From Verrucomicrobiota bacterium (lineage in GTDB: Bacteria; Verrucomicrobiota; Verrucomicrobiia; Limisphaerales; UBA8199): a DNA stretch of 36,015 nt. Of this stretch, positions 13,025 through 21,803 are shown in pieces. The translations under genes were made by a program, and so were the position numbers. How positions within the stretch are numbered: the first letter of the stretch is position 1; each line of letters begins with the position of its first letter. Location of the stretch: NCBI GenBank assembly GCA_003176045.1, contig PSRM01000365.1, forward strand, positions 1-36,015. Direction: 5' to 3'. The notes under the pieces are model-generated. The model searched no databases, had not been told where the DNA came from, and saw only the letters and a program-made list of their open reading frames with translations.

Positions 13025-16000
13025 ATGTATCTCAAGAATTTGACTGTCTTGGGCTTTAAGTCCTTTGCGGACAAAACAGCCTTAAATTTCCAGCCGGGGG
13101 TCACGGCGATCGTTGGTCCCAATGGGTGCGGCAAATCGAATGTGTCCGACGCCATACGCTGGGTCCTGGGCGAGCAGTCGGCCAAAGCACTTCGCGGCAG
13201 CGAGATGGCCGATGTCATTTTCAACGGCACCGATGGCCGCAAACCGCTCGGCATGGCTGAGGTATCTCTCACCATCGGCGGTGTGGACGCCGAGCATCTG
13301 ACCGCGGCCGGCGTCGAGCTGGCTTACGATGAAGTGACCCTTACGCGCCGCGTCTTCCGCGATGGCGGCAGCGAATACTTCATTAACAAAACGCCCTGTC
13401 GTCTTAAGGACGTCCAACAATTATTCATGGGTACCGGAGTGGGCCGGACCAGTTACAGCATCATGGCCCAGGGGAACATCACACAGATTCTGTCCTCCAA
13501 GCCCGAGGACCGCCGGATGATCTTCGAGGAAGCGGCTGGCATCACGAAATACAAGTCGCAGAAGAAAGAGGCACTGCGCAAGCTGGAGTACACCGAACAA
13601 AATCTGGTGCGCGTGGCCGACCTGGTGCGCGAAGTGAAACGCCAAATCGGCTCCCTGCAACGGCAGGCCGGCAAAGCGCGCCGGTACAAGCAACTCTCCG
13701 CCGAGCTTCAGCACCTCGATACCCAATTTGCACGCCATCAGTTCGATCAATTGCAGGCTGAAATCGCCGAGAAAGAAAAAGCCGCCGAAGCTTTGCGCAA
13801 TGAAATCGAGGCCATCTCGGCGTCGGTGCTGCGTTCGGAAGATGAGATCACGGAATTGCGCGAGCGGCTCTCTCAACTGGAACAGGAGATAGCCGGCCTG
13901 CAACAGCGCGGTCTCGAATTGAAGTCCGAGGCTGACCGGCATGAAAGCCGCATCCAATTCAATGAAGAACGCTTGCGCGAATTTGCGGCCCAGAACGCCA
14001 AGGCGCTGGCAGATATCGCCCAGGCTGAGGAACGCCGGCACATCGCCCTCCAGGAATTGGAAACTGTGAACGCCAGCCTGGTTGCCGCCAAAGCCGCACT
14101 TGAGCAGCATCGCCGCACACTCGCCGAGAAACAGGCCGCGCTGGGCCAGATCGAGCAGCAGATCCGCGACCGGCAGGAAATGTTACGTCAGGCCCAGGCC
14201 GATGCTTTCGCCGCCGCGCAGGACCTTTCGGCCGTCCGCAATGAGATCACAGCCCTCGACCTGCAAAAGCAAGGCAATGTGGTTCGGCTGGAGAAACTTT
14301 CCGCAGAAAAAATCCAGCTCGAAGAAGAGCGCACACAGCTCGAGAACCGCTTGCGCGAATTCGCCGCCAATGTGGCCAATCAGCGGCTGAACGCGCAAAC
14401 CCAGCGCGGCACTGTCGAGGAACGCCAGCGGCGCCTGGTCGAAATCCAGAAGGCGCTGGAGCAGGCCGCTCAGGAACAGGACCGAGCCCTGGAGCGACAG
14501 GCCGAGATTCGTTCGCGCCTAAGCGTGCTCGAACAATTGCAGGCCGAGCACGAAGGTTTCGGCGCCGGTGCGCTTGCTGCCTTAAAACATTCTAAACACG
14601 TCCTCGGATCGCTCGCTGACAAGATCCATGTCCCGGACCAATACGTCACCGCGGTCGAGACCGCCCTCGGCCATCATTTGCAACTCGTGCTGACCGAAGA
14701 GCCCGAATCCGCCCACCAAATCCTGCAGGAACTCAGCGCCGGCAAGCAGGGCAGGGCAAGCATCGCCCCGCTGGCCTTCACTCGAAACGGCTATTCCAGC
14801 GACGCCACGGAGCGCGGACATTCCTGTCCGCAGCAAGGACCAACAACCCAGAACGGTTTGGAAGCAGCCGACGCCGGCCAGATTTCGGATGTTGCTGCGG
14901 ACAAGAATGTCCGCGCTCCGTTAGCGGGCGTCCCGGAACTGAACGGCGTTCCCCTCGAAGCCCTCGCCGTCGTCCAAAGCGATGCGTCCGTTCGCACCTT
15001 GCTCGACAAGGTCCTGGGCACTACGCGGATCGTCCGCGACCTTGACGGCGCGACCGCCGCCTGGCGCGAAAGCCACGGCGCGTTCCATTACGTTACGCTG
15101 GCTGGTGAGTTGCTCAGCCGCCACGGCGTCTATACCGGCGGTTGCAATAACGGAAACGGCAATGGCAAAGCTCCCGCCTCCATCCTGCGCCGCAAGAACC
15201 AGATTTCCGAACTGAGAGTAAGCCTTTGCACCGTTCAAGAAGAAGTCGCGCAGATTAGCCGAAGCAAAGGCGCGCTCCAGAGCGAACAAACAGACCTTCA
15301 AGCGAGCCTGCAAAAAGCCCAAACCGAGCTTCGCGCGCAGGAAGTGGCCATCGCCACGAACGAAGGCGAATTCAACACCCTCTCCGCTTCGATGCGGCTC
15401 CTCCATCAAAAGATCGAGACCGTCATGTACGAGATCCAGAGCCTGGCCGCTCAGGAGCAGGAAGGATTGCAAAAACGCGGCGCTCTCAGTGAACAAGCCG
15501 CCGGTTTGGAATCCCGCGAGCAGTCACGCCAGGCTGAAGTGGCCGCCATCACTCAGGAGTTGGAGGACTTACGCCAGCGCCGCGAGTCGGGCAACGCCGG
15601 TCTGACCGAGAGCAAAGTGGCCTTGGCCACCCAGGAACAAATGTCCGCCTCCTACCAACAACAGGAACAATCTCTTGGCCAGCGCGCGCGAGAACTCGAC
15701 CAACTGATCCAGGATCGGCAAGGAGAGCTTTCCTCGTTTGCGGGGCGCAAGGAGCAGGCCGAATCCGAAATCCAGGAATCCCGCGTCCGAATCGAGGCCC
15801 TCCAGCACGATCGCAACCAGGTAAATGCTCAGGCCGCCGAGTTAATCTCCCAAAAGCAATCCCAGGAGACCAATATCGCCACACGCGAGGAAGACCTGCG
15901 CGAGCAACGACGCCGCCTCACCGATATCCAGCAACAGCGCGGCGGTATCGAGGTCGAGCTGGCCCAGAAGAACATGGCCGCGCAGAACCTCCGCGAGCGC

Positions 16001-16909
16001 ATCCAGCAAAAGTATCACCTGAACCTCGACGACATCCGCAGTGAGTGCATCACCATAACGTTTGCGGATGAAGGCCAGCCCAAGGTCCACGTAATGACTC
16101 CCGAAGAAATGGCCGCCGCCGGCGCGTCCACCGACTGGACCACCGTGGCCCAGCAAATCGAGGCCTTGCAACAGCGCATTGACGAGATGGGCCCGGTGAA
16201 TCTTGTGGCCATCGAAGAATATGAAGAAACCGAGCAGCGCCACCAGTTCCTTAGCAAACAGCACGATGACCTGGTCCAGGCCAAGACGCAGTTGCTCGAA
16301 GTGATCAGCCGTATCAATACCCAGACCCGCGAAATGTTTCGCCAGACTTTCGACAAAATCAGGGAGAATTTCCGCGCCATGTTCGTCGAAGTCTTCGGCG
16401 GAGGCAAAGCCGACCTGATCTTGTCGGATGAAAACGATCTCCTGGAAAGCGGCATCGAAATCGTCGCCCGCCCGCCCGGCAAACAACTGCAGACCATCTC
16501 TCTGCTTTCTGGCGGCGAACAGACCATGACCGCCGTGTCATTGCTGTTCTCAATCTACCAGGTCAAGCCGAGTCCCTTCTGCGTGCTAGACGAATTGGAC
16601 GCTCCCCTCGACGAATCGAATATCAACCGCTTCATCCGCATCCTGCAACGGTTCCTTGCCCACTCGCAATTCATCATCATCACGCACAACAAGCGCACCA
16701 TTGGCATGGCTGACGTCCTCTACGGCGTCACCATGCAGGAGCAAGGCGTCAGCCGCCTTGTAAGCGTTCGCTTCCACAAATCCGGCGAGATCGTAACTGA
16801 CCACACGCCTGCTTCCATCGAAACACCCATCACCGGCCCGCTCGTCGAGACTATCGAAGACGAGCCGCATAAGCGCGAAGAGACACTCGAAGTCTCCATG
16901 GCCAAATAG
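13025..16909 (+). CDS. smc: chromosome segregation ATPase SMC
   Basis: This 1294-residue condensin ATPase compacts and segregates chromosomes, normally with ScpA and ScpB (not in this window). The start MYLKNLTVLGFKSFADKT is the family N terminus. Walker A is GPNGCGKSN (31-39). The N-terminal head also has GTGVGRTSYSIMAQGNI. Two long coiled-coil arms flank a hinge at ~520-740. The C-terminal head has LLSGGEQTMTAVSLLFSIY (signature) and FCVLDELDAPLDESN (Walker B). Residues ~595-633, inside the hinge between SIAPLAFTRNGYS and GVPELNGVPLEAL, are a family-1 palindromic element read in frame, about 38 residues that SMC proteins normally lack. No Shine-Dalgarno is visible. The stop lies at the edge of another small hairpin (GCGGACGCCCTCGTCCGC). 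Confidence 0.97.
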   Translation: MYLKNLTVLGFKSFADKTALNFQPGVTAIVGPNGCGKSNVSDAIRWVLGEQSAKALRGSEMADVIFNGTDGRKPLGMAEVSLTIGGVDAEHLTAAGVELAYDEVTLTRRVFRDGGSEYFINKTPCRLKDVQQLFMGTGVGRTSYSIMAQGNITQILSSKPEDRRMIFEEAAGITKYKSQKKEALRKLEYTEQNLVRVADLVREVKRQIGSLQRQAGKARRYKQLSAELQHLDTQFARHQFDQLQAEIAEKEKAAEALRNEIEAISASVLRSEDEITELRERLSQLEQEIAGLQQRGLELKSEADRHESRIQFNEERLREFAAQNAKALADIAQAEERRHIALQELETVNASLVAAKAALEQHRRTLAEKQAALGQIEQQIRDRQEMLRQAQADAFAAAQDLSAVRNEITALDLQKQGNVVRLEKLSAEKIQLEEERTQLENRLREFAANVANQRLNAQTQRGTVEERQRRLVEIQKALEQAAQEQDRALERQAEIRSRLSVLEQLQAEHEGFGAGALAALKHSKHVLGSLADKIHVPDQYVTAVETALGHHLQLVLTEEPESAHQILQELSAGKQGRASIAPLAFTRNGYSSDATERGHSCPQQGPTTQNGLEAADAGQISDVAADKNVRAPLAGVPELNGVPLEALAVVQSDASVRTLLDKVLGTTRIVRDLDGATAAWRESHGAFHYVTLAGELLSRHGVYTGGCNNGNGNGKAPASILRRKNQISELRVSLCTVQEEVAQISRSKGALQSEQTDLQASLQKAQTELRAQEVAIATNEGEFNTLSASMRLLHQKIETVMYEIQSLAAQEQEGLQKRGALSEQAAGLESREQSRQAEVAAITQELEDLRQRRESGNAGLTESKVALATQEQMSASYQQQEQSLGQRARELDQLIQDRQGELSSFAGRKEQAESEIQESRVRIEALQHDRNQVNAQAAELISQKQSQETNIATREEDLREQRRRLTDIQQQRGGIEVELAQKNMAAQNLRERIQQKYHLNLDDIRSECITITFADEGQPKVHVMTPEEMAAAGASTDWTTVAQQIEALQQRIDEMGPVNLVAIEEYEETEQRHQFLSKQHDDLVQAKTQLLEVISRINTQTREMFRQTFDKIRENFRAMFVEVFGGGKADLILSDENDLLESGIEIVARPPGKQLQTISLLSGGEQTMTAVSLLFSIYQVKPSPFCVLDELDAPLDESNINRFIRILQRFLAHSQFIIITHNKRTIGMADVLYGVTMQEQGVSRLVSVRFHKSGEIVTDHTPASIETPITGPLVETIEDEPHKREETLEVSMAK
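14807..14921. repeat. REP-like inverted-repeat element, family 1, inside smc
   Basis: Left arm 14807-14836 (ACGGAGCGCGGACATTCCTG then TCCGCAGCAA) pairs with right arm 14892-14921 with one mismatch in 30 bp, around a 55-nt core unlike that in uvrA. The left arm encodes ERGHSCPQQG here but ARTFLSAAT in uvrA. The two copies are thus read in different frames, while the right arm gives AADKNVRAP here and AADRNVRAP there. Confidence 0.92.
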
Positions 16910-16910
16910 G

Positions 16911-17133
16911 AGCGCGGACGCCCTCGTCCGCGTGAACTATCGGACGCTTCGAATAATCAGGACACAACAGCGCCTGAGGAGAGGCGCACTCCATGGCACA
17001 AACCAACCGTGGGCTGAACCCACGGCTACCCTCGTTCTGCCGCCACGCGGCGCAGGGCTACCCCTCGATCCTCGGCCCCTCGGCACTTGACACTTGACAC
17101 CTGCCGCTCGCACACGACACTCTTCGCGCTCGT
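16911..17133. repeat. intergenic repeat cluster between smc and the decarboxylase
   Basis: This 223-bp gap holds no gene. It contains a hairpin GCGGACG/CGTCCGC at 16913-16931, a palindrome CCGTGGGCTGAACCCACGG near 17010-17028, and short CCTCGNN units at ~17061-17082. Three heptamers of ACACTTG type lie at 17083-17102. Any promoter for the decarboxylase must lie among these; I cannot point to one. Confidence 0.7.
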
Positions 17134-17157
17134 ATGCCAAAACAAAGGACGTTCCAC

Positions 17158-18699
17158 ATGCCTCCCGAAGAGTTTCGGCGGTGGGCGCGCATAGCGGCGG
17201 ATTGGATAGCTGATTACCATAGCAAGGTCGGCTCACTGCCGGTGATGTCTCAAATTAAACCCGGCGAATTACGTGCCTCGCTCCCGCCGAAGGCGCCTGA
17301 GCACGGAGAAACGTTTAAGGCTGTATTGGAAGACCTTGACAAACTCATCATGCCTGGCCTTACGCACTGGCAATCACCAAACTTCTTCGGCTATTTCCCT
17401 TGCAACAACTCGTTTCCGTCAATTCTCGGAGAGATACTCTCCGCGGGGCTTGGCGTTCAAGGAATGTTGTGGGCGACCAGTCCGGCGTGCACTGAGTTGG
17501 AAGCGCACGTGCTGGACTGGATGGCCGAAATGATGGGCTTGCCGGCCAAGTTCAAATCGAGCGGCAAGGGAGGCGGCGTCATTCAGGATTCCGCATCGAG
17601 CGCGGTGCTGTGCGCGCTGCTGTCCGCGCGTGAGCGGGCGACAAACCTGGCCTCGAACGAACGCGGATGCGATCGGAGCCTGACCGTGTACGCCTCCAAT
17701 CAGGCCCATTCGTCAGTGGAGAAAGCAGTGAAAATTGCGGGGATCGGAAAGCAGAACCTGCGCCTGATCGAAACCGACGAGCGCTTTGCGATGAGGCCCG
17801 AGGCGTTGGCGACGCAGATCACGAAAGACCGCAAGGCGGGGCTGACGCCGTGTTTTGTGTGCGCCACAACGGGAACAACGTCGTCGAATGGCTTTGATCC
17901 ATTGTCTGAGATTGGGCGCATCTGTAGGGGACGACGTGAGGAGTCCGCTCGTAGAAAGCGCGTCAGGAAAAGGACTCCTCACCTCGGGATCTGGCTCCAC
18001 GTAGATGCGGCGATGTCCGGCACCGCGACGATATGCCCGGAGTTTCGCCACTTCCAAAAAGGACTCGAATTCGCGGACTCGTACGCATCGAACCCACACA
18101 AATGGATGTTTACGAATTTCGATTGTGATTGTTTCTACGTCGCGGACCGGGCGAGCCTGATTCGCGCATTAAGTGTGCTGCCGGAATACCTGCGGAACCA
18201 GGCGACGGAATCCGGGTCGGTAATAGATTATCGCGACTGGCAGATACCGTTAGGGCGGCGTTTTCGCGCGCTGAAGCTTTGGTTTGTCATTCGGCACTAC
18301 GGTGTGGAGGGTCTAAAGCATCACATTCGGCGGCATGTCGCCTTAGCGCAGGAGTTTGCCGATTGGGTGGGGCTCTCGGACGAGTTCGAGTTGCTGGCGC
18401 CCGTGCCGCTGAATCTGGTCTGCTTTGCCGCCAAAGCACCCCGAGCTGGGCGCCGCGCCCGCAATGAATTCAACGCACAACTTCTAGATCGTCTCAATAA
18501 AAGCGGGAAACTCTTCCTCACGCACACCATTTTGAATGGCTGTTACGCGCTCAGGTTTTGCATTGGTCAGACCTATACCGAACGAGAGCATGTGGACGAG
18601 GCGTGGCGAGTAATTCGGAATGTAGCGCGAGAGCTCGGTGAAGAAAAGGGAGCGCAGGCAAGAAGATTTGGCGGCAGGAAAATCAGCCAGGAAAATTGA
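17158..18699 (+). CDS. PLP-dependent group II (aromatic-L-amino-acid) decarboxylase
   Basis: This 513-residue fold-type I PLP enzyme removes the carboxylate of aromatic L-amino acids (Tyr, Trp or Dopa; the exact substrate cannot be told). Visible are SPNFFGYFPCNNS, the GGVIQDSASSAVLCALLSARERA substrate/PLP region (quoted by parts), and the PLP-stacking His184 in ASNQAHSSVEKA. Asp283 lies in HVDAAMSGTA, and the Schiff-base Lys315 in NPHKWMFTNFDCD. The ATG at 17158 is preceded by AAAGGAC at ideal spacing and gives the usual MPPEEFRRWARIAADWIADY start; the ATG at 17134 lacks this. Between IGRIC and IWLHVDAA about 20 residues (RGRREESARRKRVRKRTPHL) are a palindromic element in frame, close to the active site. 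The gene converges on the cytochrome gene. Confidence 0.93.
   Translation: MPPEEFRRWARIAADWIADYHSKVGSLPVMSQIKPGELRASLPPKAPEHGETFKAVLEDLDKLIMPGLTHWQSPNFFGYFPCNNSFPSILGEILSAGLGVQGMLWATSPACTELEAHVLDWMAEMMGLPAKFKSSGKGGGVIQDSASSAVLCALLSARERATNLASNERGCDRSLTVYASNQAHSSVEKAVKIAGIGKQNLRLIETDERFAMRPEALATQITKDRKAGLTPCFVCATTGTTSSNGFDPLSEIGRICRGRREESARRKRVRKRTPHLGIWLHVDAAMSGTATICPEFRHFQKGLEFADSYASNPHKWMFTNFDCDCFYVADRASLIRALSVLPEYLRNQATESGSVIDYRDWQIPLGRRFRALKLWFVIRHYGVEGLKHHIRRHVALAQEFADWVGLSDEFELLAPVPLNLVCFAAKAPRAGRRARNEFNAQLLDRLNKSGKLFLTHTILNGCYALRFCIGQTYTEREHVDEAWRVIRNVARELGEEKGAQARRFGGRKISQEN
17923..17986. repeat. REP-like element, family 2, truncated copy inside the decarboxylase gene
   Basis: Left arm TGTAGGGGACGACGTGAGGA then GTCC (17923-17946) is intact. 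The right arm (GGACTCCTCACCTCG, 17972-17986) lacks its last nine bases compared with the copy at 34933-35005. The element encodes an Arg-rich loop just before the PLP aspartate. Confidence 0.88.
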
Positions 18700-18759
18700 A
18701 TGCAGGAAAATGAAGCGGCTCGAATCTTCCTGCCGCTAAATGTTCCTGCCAGCTTCCGC

Positions 18760-21270
18760 CTACTTGACGCCGGACATCTCGAGCGCTTTTTCTATCAAAG
18801 CTCGCGCGTCGGCATAACCAGGATCGAGTTCGAGCGCGCGGCGGGCGGCGGTTTCGGCTTCCTGAATGCGCCTGAGAGCGAGGAGGATGGTTGCGCGGGC
18901 GTACGGGATTTGAGGATCGCCGGATGAAATGCTCTCCGCGCGCACAAGGGCATCGAGAGCTTCCTGGCTTTGACCACGGGCATTGCGTGCGAGCCCGAGG
19001 TTGTACCAGGCGCGGGCGTGGCGCGGATCCAGTGCCACGGCTTTCTCCAAAAGGGTGATTGTCTTCTCGGGCGCGCCGACTTCATTCCAGGCCAGGGCCA
19101 ATTTGAATTCGTACTCGGCTTCCTTTGGTTGAAGACGGCAGGCGGCCTCGAGGTGCGGAATCGCTTCATTCGCCCGCCCGGCCATATCCAGGGCCACCGC
19201 CAAGTCGTGCCGGATAGGCGCGGAATTCGAGTCCCAAAGGACAGCCTTCTGATAGTGCGCTACGGCCTGCTGGAAATCGCCTCGCTCCATCTCAAGAGCG
19301 CCTTCTTGCATTTGGCCTGTGGGTTGATCGGAATTGAAATCGAGGAACGCCTCAAGTTCCGGCCCGGCGAGAAGAGTATGACGTAACGTCCAGGCGGCGG
19401 CCAAGCGGACGTTTCGAACAGAATCATCAACTCGCTTTCTAAGCAGGGTTGAAATCCTGTTGTCCTCTGACTTAAGCGGTTCCAGCGAGCGTACGGCCTT
19501 CTCCCGCACCAAGGGATGAACATCCCCAAGCGCTTTTAGCAACCCACTTTGCACATTGGTTTCGCCGACCCACTGAGCCAACAAGCCCACGGCCACTGCC
19601 CGCCAATAAGCGTTCGTTTCCGCTTCAAGCATCTTTAGCAGCGGTTCACGCGCGGCCTCTTCGCCATTTCGAGCCCGAGCGATCCATTGGGTTCGAGCGC
19701 GCGACGGACGATCCATCTTGTCGCCATACCATTTGGTGACGGATTCCAGAGCCCAGTCTGCGCTCTTGTCCGAATGGCAGCGGGTGCAGGCATTGGGAAT
19801 GCCAAACTGCTTTGTCATCAGCGGGTCCGGAACAGTGAAGCCGTGGTCGTGGCGCCAATGGCGCTGCATGTAGGCGGTTTGCGGCATGTGGCAGTTGACA
19901 CAGTCGCCGCCGGAAAGAGCGGGTGGAGCGTGAGAGCGTGAGAGCGTGAGAGCGTCCGTGCCCGCTGTCCCTCGTCCCTCGCCCCTCGTCCCTCGCTCCT
20001 CGTAAGTCGTCAGGTCGGTGTTGGTCAACTTGCCATCGGGGCTGTATCCAAAAACGCGGTGGTGGCTGTGCGCGACGGGATCAATCAACGGGGCATTGGT
20101 GAACGAGCCGTTGTGGCAACGCATACAGAGCCAATTGCCAGGCAGGCGCGGTTTCATGGAGTGAGGCTCGTGGCAATCCAGGCATCGCACCCCGCTCGCG
20201 TGCATGCGACTGCCGAGAAAGGCGGACAACTCATAGTCCTCATCGCGCACCTGCCCGTCGGGATAGAAACGGTCGGATTCGTCCACCGTGGTAAGCGAGT
20301 AATGATCGTAAAAGGAGTCGCCAGGCTGGAAATTGCCGGTAAGCTCGGTGCGACGAGCGTGGCAGGAGGCGCAGGTATCGAGCACCTGGTCGCGAGTAAA
20401 TGCCAGGTTCGTAGTCCGTGGCCCGTAGTCAGTAGTCCGTAGTTCGTAGTTAGTAGCCACGTGGTCTGTGTCCTGTGGCCTTCGAGCTTCGAACTTCGGG
20501 TTTCGGATTTCGGATTTCGGATTTCGGACTTTGTTCTCCTGCTCCACATGTTCTTTCAACGGTCCATGGCACGCTTCGCAGCCGACGCTCATTTCGGCCA
20601 TGGTCGTGTGATACGTGTCGGTTGCTTCTTCATAATTCTTGCGTAGGCCCGTGTTATGGCACGCGGCGCACATGCTGTTCCAATTCATACCGCGGCCAGT
20701 CCAATGGCCCCATTCGCCGGGTTGGCGATTCTCATCTCCAAAGACATCAAACCATTCGTCGGCGTGCGGGTCGTAAGAGGCTTCGAAGGTCTGGAATCGG
20801 CCGCCGGGAAATGACACCAGAAATTGCCGCAGGGGATCATTGCCGATGACGCGGACGATCAAGTGAGTTTCGTTGCTGCTCGAAAGGCCTGGGCAGGTAA
20901 GGAGGTAGTTGGTGCCTTCCGCCTTAACGCTGGTCTGCTTGGGTGTTCTGGCGTTCGCAAATGCTTTTCGGTCTGTCTCGGGATTTGGAAAGCGTTCAGC
21001 AAGAGCATGGTTTGAATGCTCCCATAGTTTGTAAGCTTCAGCGTGGCAGGGCTGGCAACTTTGGGAACCGGCGTACTCAGAAAGGGGCGAGGGGCGAGAG
21101 GCGAGGGGCGAAGAGAGTGGAGCGTCGAGCGTGGAGCGTGGAGAGTGGGGAGCGAGAGAACGGCTCTGCCATAACAGGACGGCGACGACTGCGACCACGA
21201 CAAATGCGAGCCCGAGAACCAAAATCCGAGGCCCCTTATTCCCGCTTTTATGCAGACGCTTGCCGCTCAA
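18760..21270 (-). CDS. eight-haem c-type cytochrome with HEAT-like and TPR repeats
   Basis: An 836-residue exported protein with an N-terminal membrane anchor or signal (residues 14-33). Eight CxxCH haem sites are visible at about residues 72, 201, 231, 300, 363, 382, 457 and 495. The haem region resembles cytochrome c554/NrfA-like multihaem proteins (e.g. GVRCLDCHEPHS, IPNACTRCHSDKSADWA). Residues ~530-640 are helical HEAT-like repeats and ~650-830 are TPRs (PIRHDLAVALDMAGRANEAI, ARAWYNLGLARNARGQSQEA). The role is periplasmic electron transfer or a haem-based redox activity on an unknown substrate. Three stretches, at residues ~40-66, ~247-291 and ~422-452, are translated heptamer arrays rather than cytochrome sequence; they fall between haem sites and keep frame. 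It is the upstream neighbour of a palindrome nest. Confidence 0.9.
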   Translation of the reverse strand: MSGKRLHKSGNKGPRILVLGLAFVVVAVVAVLLWQSRSLAPHSPRSTLDAPLSSPLASRPSPLSEYAGSQSCQPCHAEAYKLWEHSNHALAERFPNPETDRKAFANARTPKQTSVKAEGTNYLLTCPGLSSSNETHLIVRVIGNDPLRQFLVSFPGGRFQTFEASYDPHADEWFDVFGDENRQPGEWGHWTGRGMNWNSMCAACHNTGLRKNYEEATDTYHTTMAEMSVGCEACHGPLKEHVEQENKVRNPKSEIRNPKFEARRPQDTDHVATNYELRTTDYGPRTTNLAFTRDQVLDTCASCHARRTELTGNFQPGDSFYDHYSLTTVDESDRFYPDGQVRDEDYELSAFLGSRMHASGVRCLDCHEPHSMKPRLPGNWLCMRCHNGSFTNAPLIDPVAHSHHRVFGYSPDGKLTNTDLTTYEERGTRGEGRGTAGTDALTLSRSHAPPALSGGDCVNCHMPQTAYMQRHWRHDHGFTVPDPLMTKQFGIPNACTRCHSDKSADWALESVTKWYGDKMDRPSRARTQWIARARNGEEAAREPLLKMLEAETNAYWRAVAVGLLAQWVGETNVQSGLLKALGDVHPLVREKAVRSLEPLKSEDNRISTLLRKRVDDSVRNVRLAAAWTLRHTLLAGPELEAFLDFNSDQPTGQMQEGALEMERGDFQQAVAHYQKAVLWDSNSAPIRHDLAVALDMAGRANEAIPHLEAACRLQPKEAEYEFKLALAWNEVGAPEKTITLLEKAVALDPRHARAWYNLGLARNARGQSQEALDALVRAESISSGDPQIPYARATILLALRRIQEAETAARRALELDPGYADARALIEKALEMSGVK
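19920..20005. repeat. tandem arrays inside the cytochrome gene (insert 3)
   Basis: GAGAGCGT octamers (about 3) are followed by five CCCTCGT/CCCTCGC heptamers. On the coding strand this gives ERGTRGEGRGTAGTDALTLS, placed before the CVNCH haem site. Confidence 0.88.
20407..20535. repeat. heptamer arrays inside the cytochrome gene (insert 2)
   Basis: Seven GTAGTCC-type heptamers and, after a short spacer, three CTTCGAG and four TTTCGGA heptamers run end to end. The coding strand reads VRNPKSEIRNPKFEARR and then NYELRTTDYGPRTTN, between the CEACH and CASCH haem sites. Confidence 0.92.
21083..21162. repeat. heptamer arrays inside the cytochrome gene (insert 1)
   Basis: Four GGGGCGA heptamers and about five GAGCGTG heptamers encode HSPRSTLDAPLSSPLASRPS, between the N-terminal membrane segment and the first haem site. 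The GAGCGTG unit also occurs in uvrA insert 1. Confidence 0.9.
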
Positions 21271-21343
21271 TTAGACGAAGGATATGAAATTGCCCTCTCA
21301 AGGAAAAGGTTGCATCGACACTATCGCCCCCTTTCCCTGCACC

Positions 21344-21785
21344 AGTCCCGCCAGGGACGAAAGATAATAGCCCACCGATTCATCGGTGGGTTAGGGAGGT
21401 GCAAGCGGAAAAAGTCCCGTCAGGGACGACAGAAGGTGGCGGCACTTCTGCCCACAAAGTTGGGTTTGGAGTCGAAGGCGCATAAAACGCACCCAATCGC
21501 GAGGGGAGCGCGGCATTGATGCCGCTTCACCGAACAAATGGTTGGCCGGTCCAACCAAGAAGGGCAGCCTGTTCAGTTCGAACGTTGAAGCGGCATAAAT
21601 GCCGCGCTCCTACCGCGGTTGATAGCCGTCCAACCTTCTCGATCAAGCCACCTGAATAGCTCCCGCCACGCGGGGGCCAATTCTGTCGTCCCTAACGGGA
21701 CTTGCCTGGGTTTTTGGCTGCCTTGTACCCACCGTTGAAACGCGTTGAAACGGTGGGCTATTATCTGTCGTCCCTCCGGGACTTT
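21344..21785. repeat. nested palindromic repeat island
   Basis: The 533-bp gap between the cytochrome and cadherin-repeat genes has no gene. Two inverted copies of one element lie at its edges: 21344-21438, with AGATAATAGCCCACCGATTC, and 21683-21785, with CCGTTTCAACG-type hairpins read in reverse. Both carry GTCCCGNNAGGGACGACAGA. Between them lies a different inverted repeat with arms GGAGCGCGGCATTGATGCCG at ~21505 and CGGCATAAATGCCGCGCTCC at ~21591-21610. The arrangement is an element within a pair of facing elements. Confidence 0.85.
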
Positions 21786-21803
21786 CACCGTGATCACACT
21801 GCC

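Noticed and set aside
13421..16486. Long minus-strand frames opposite smc
   Set aside because: They mirror the coiled-coil codon bias of smc and match no family.
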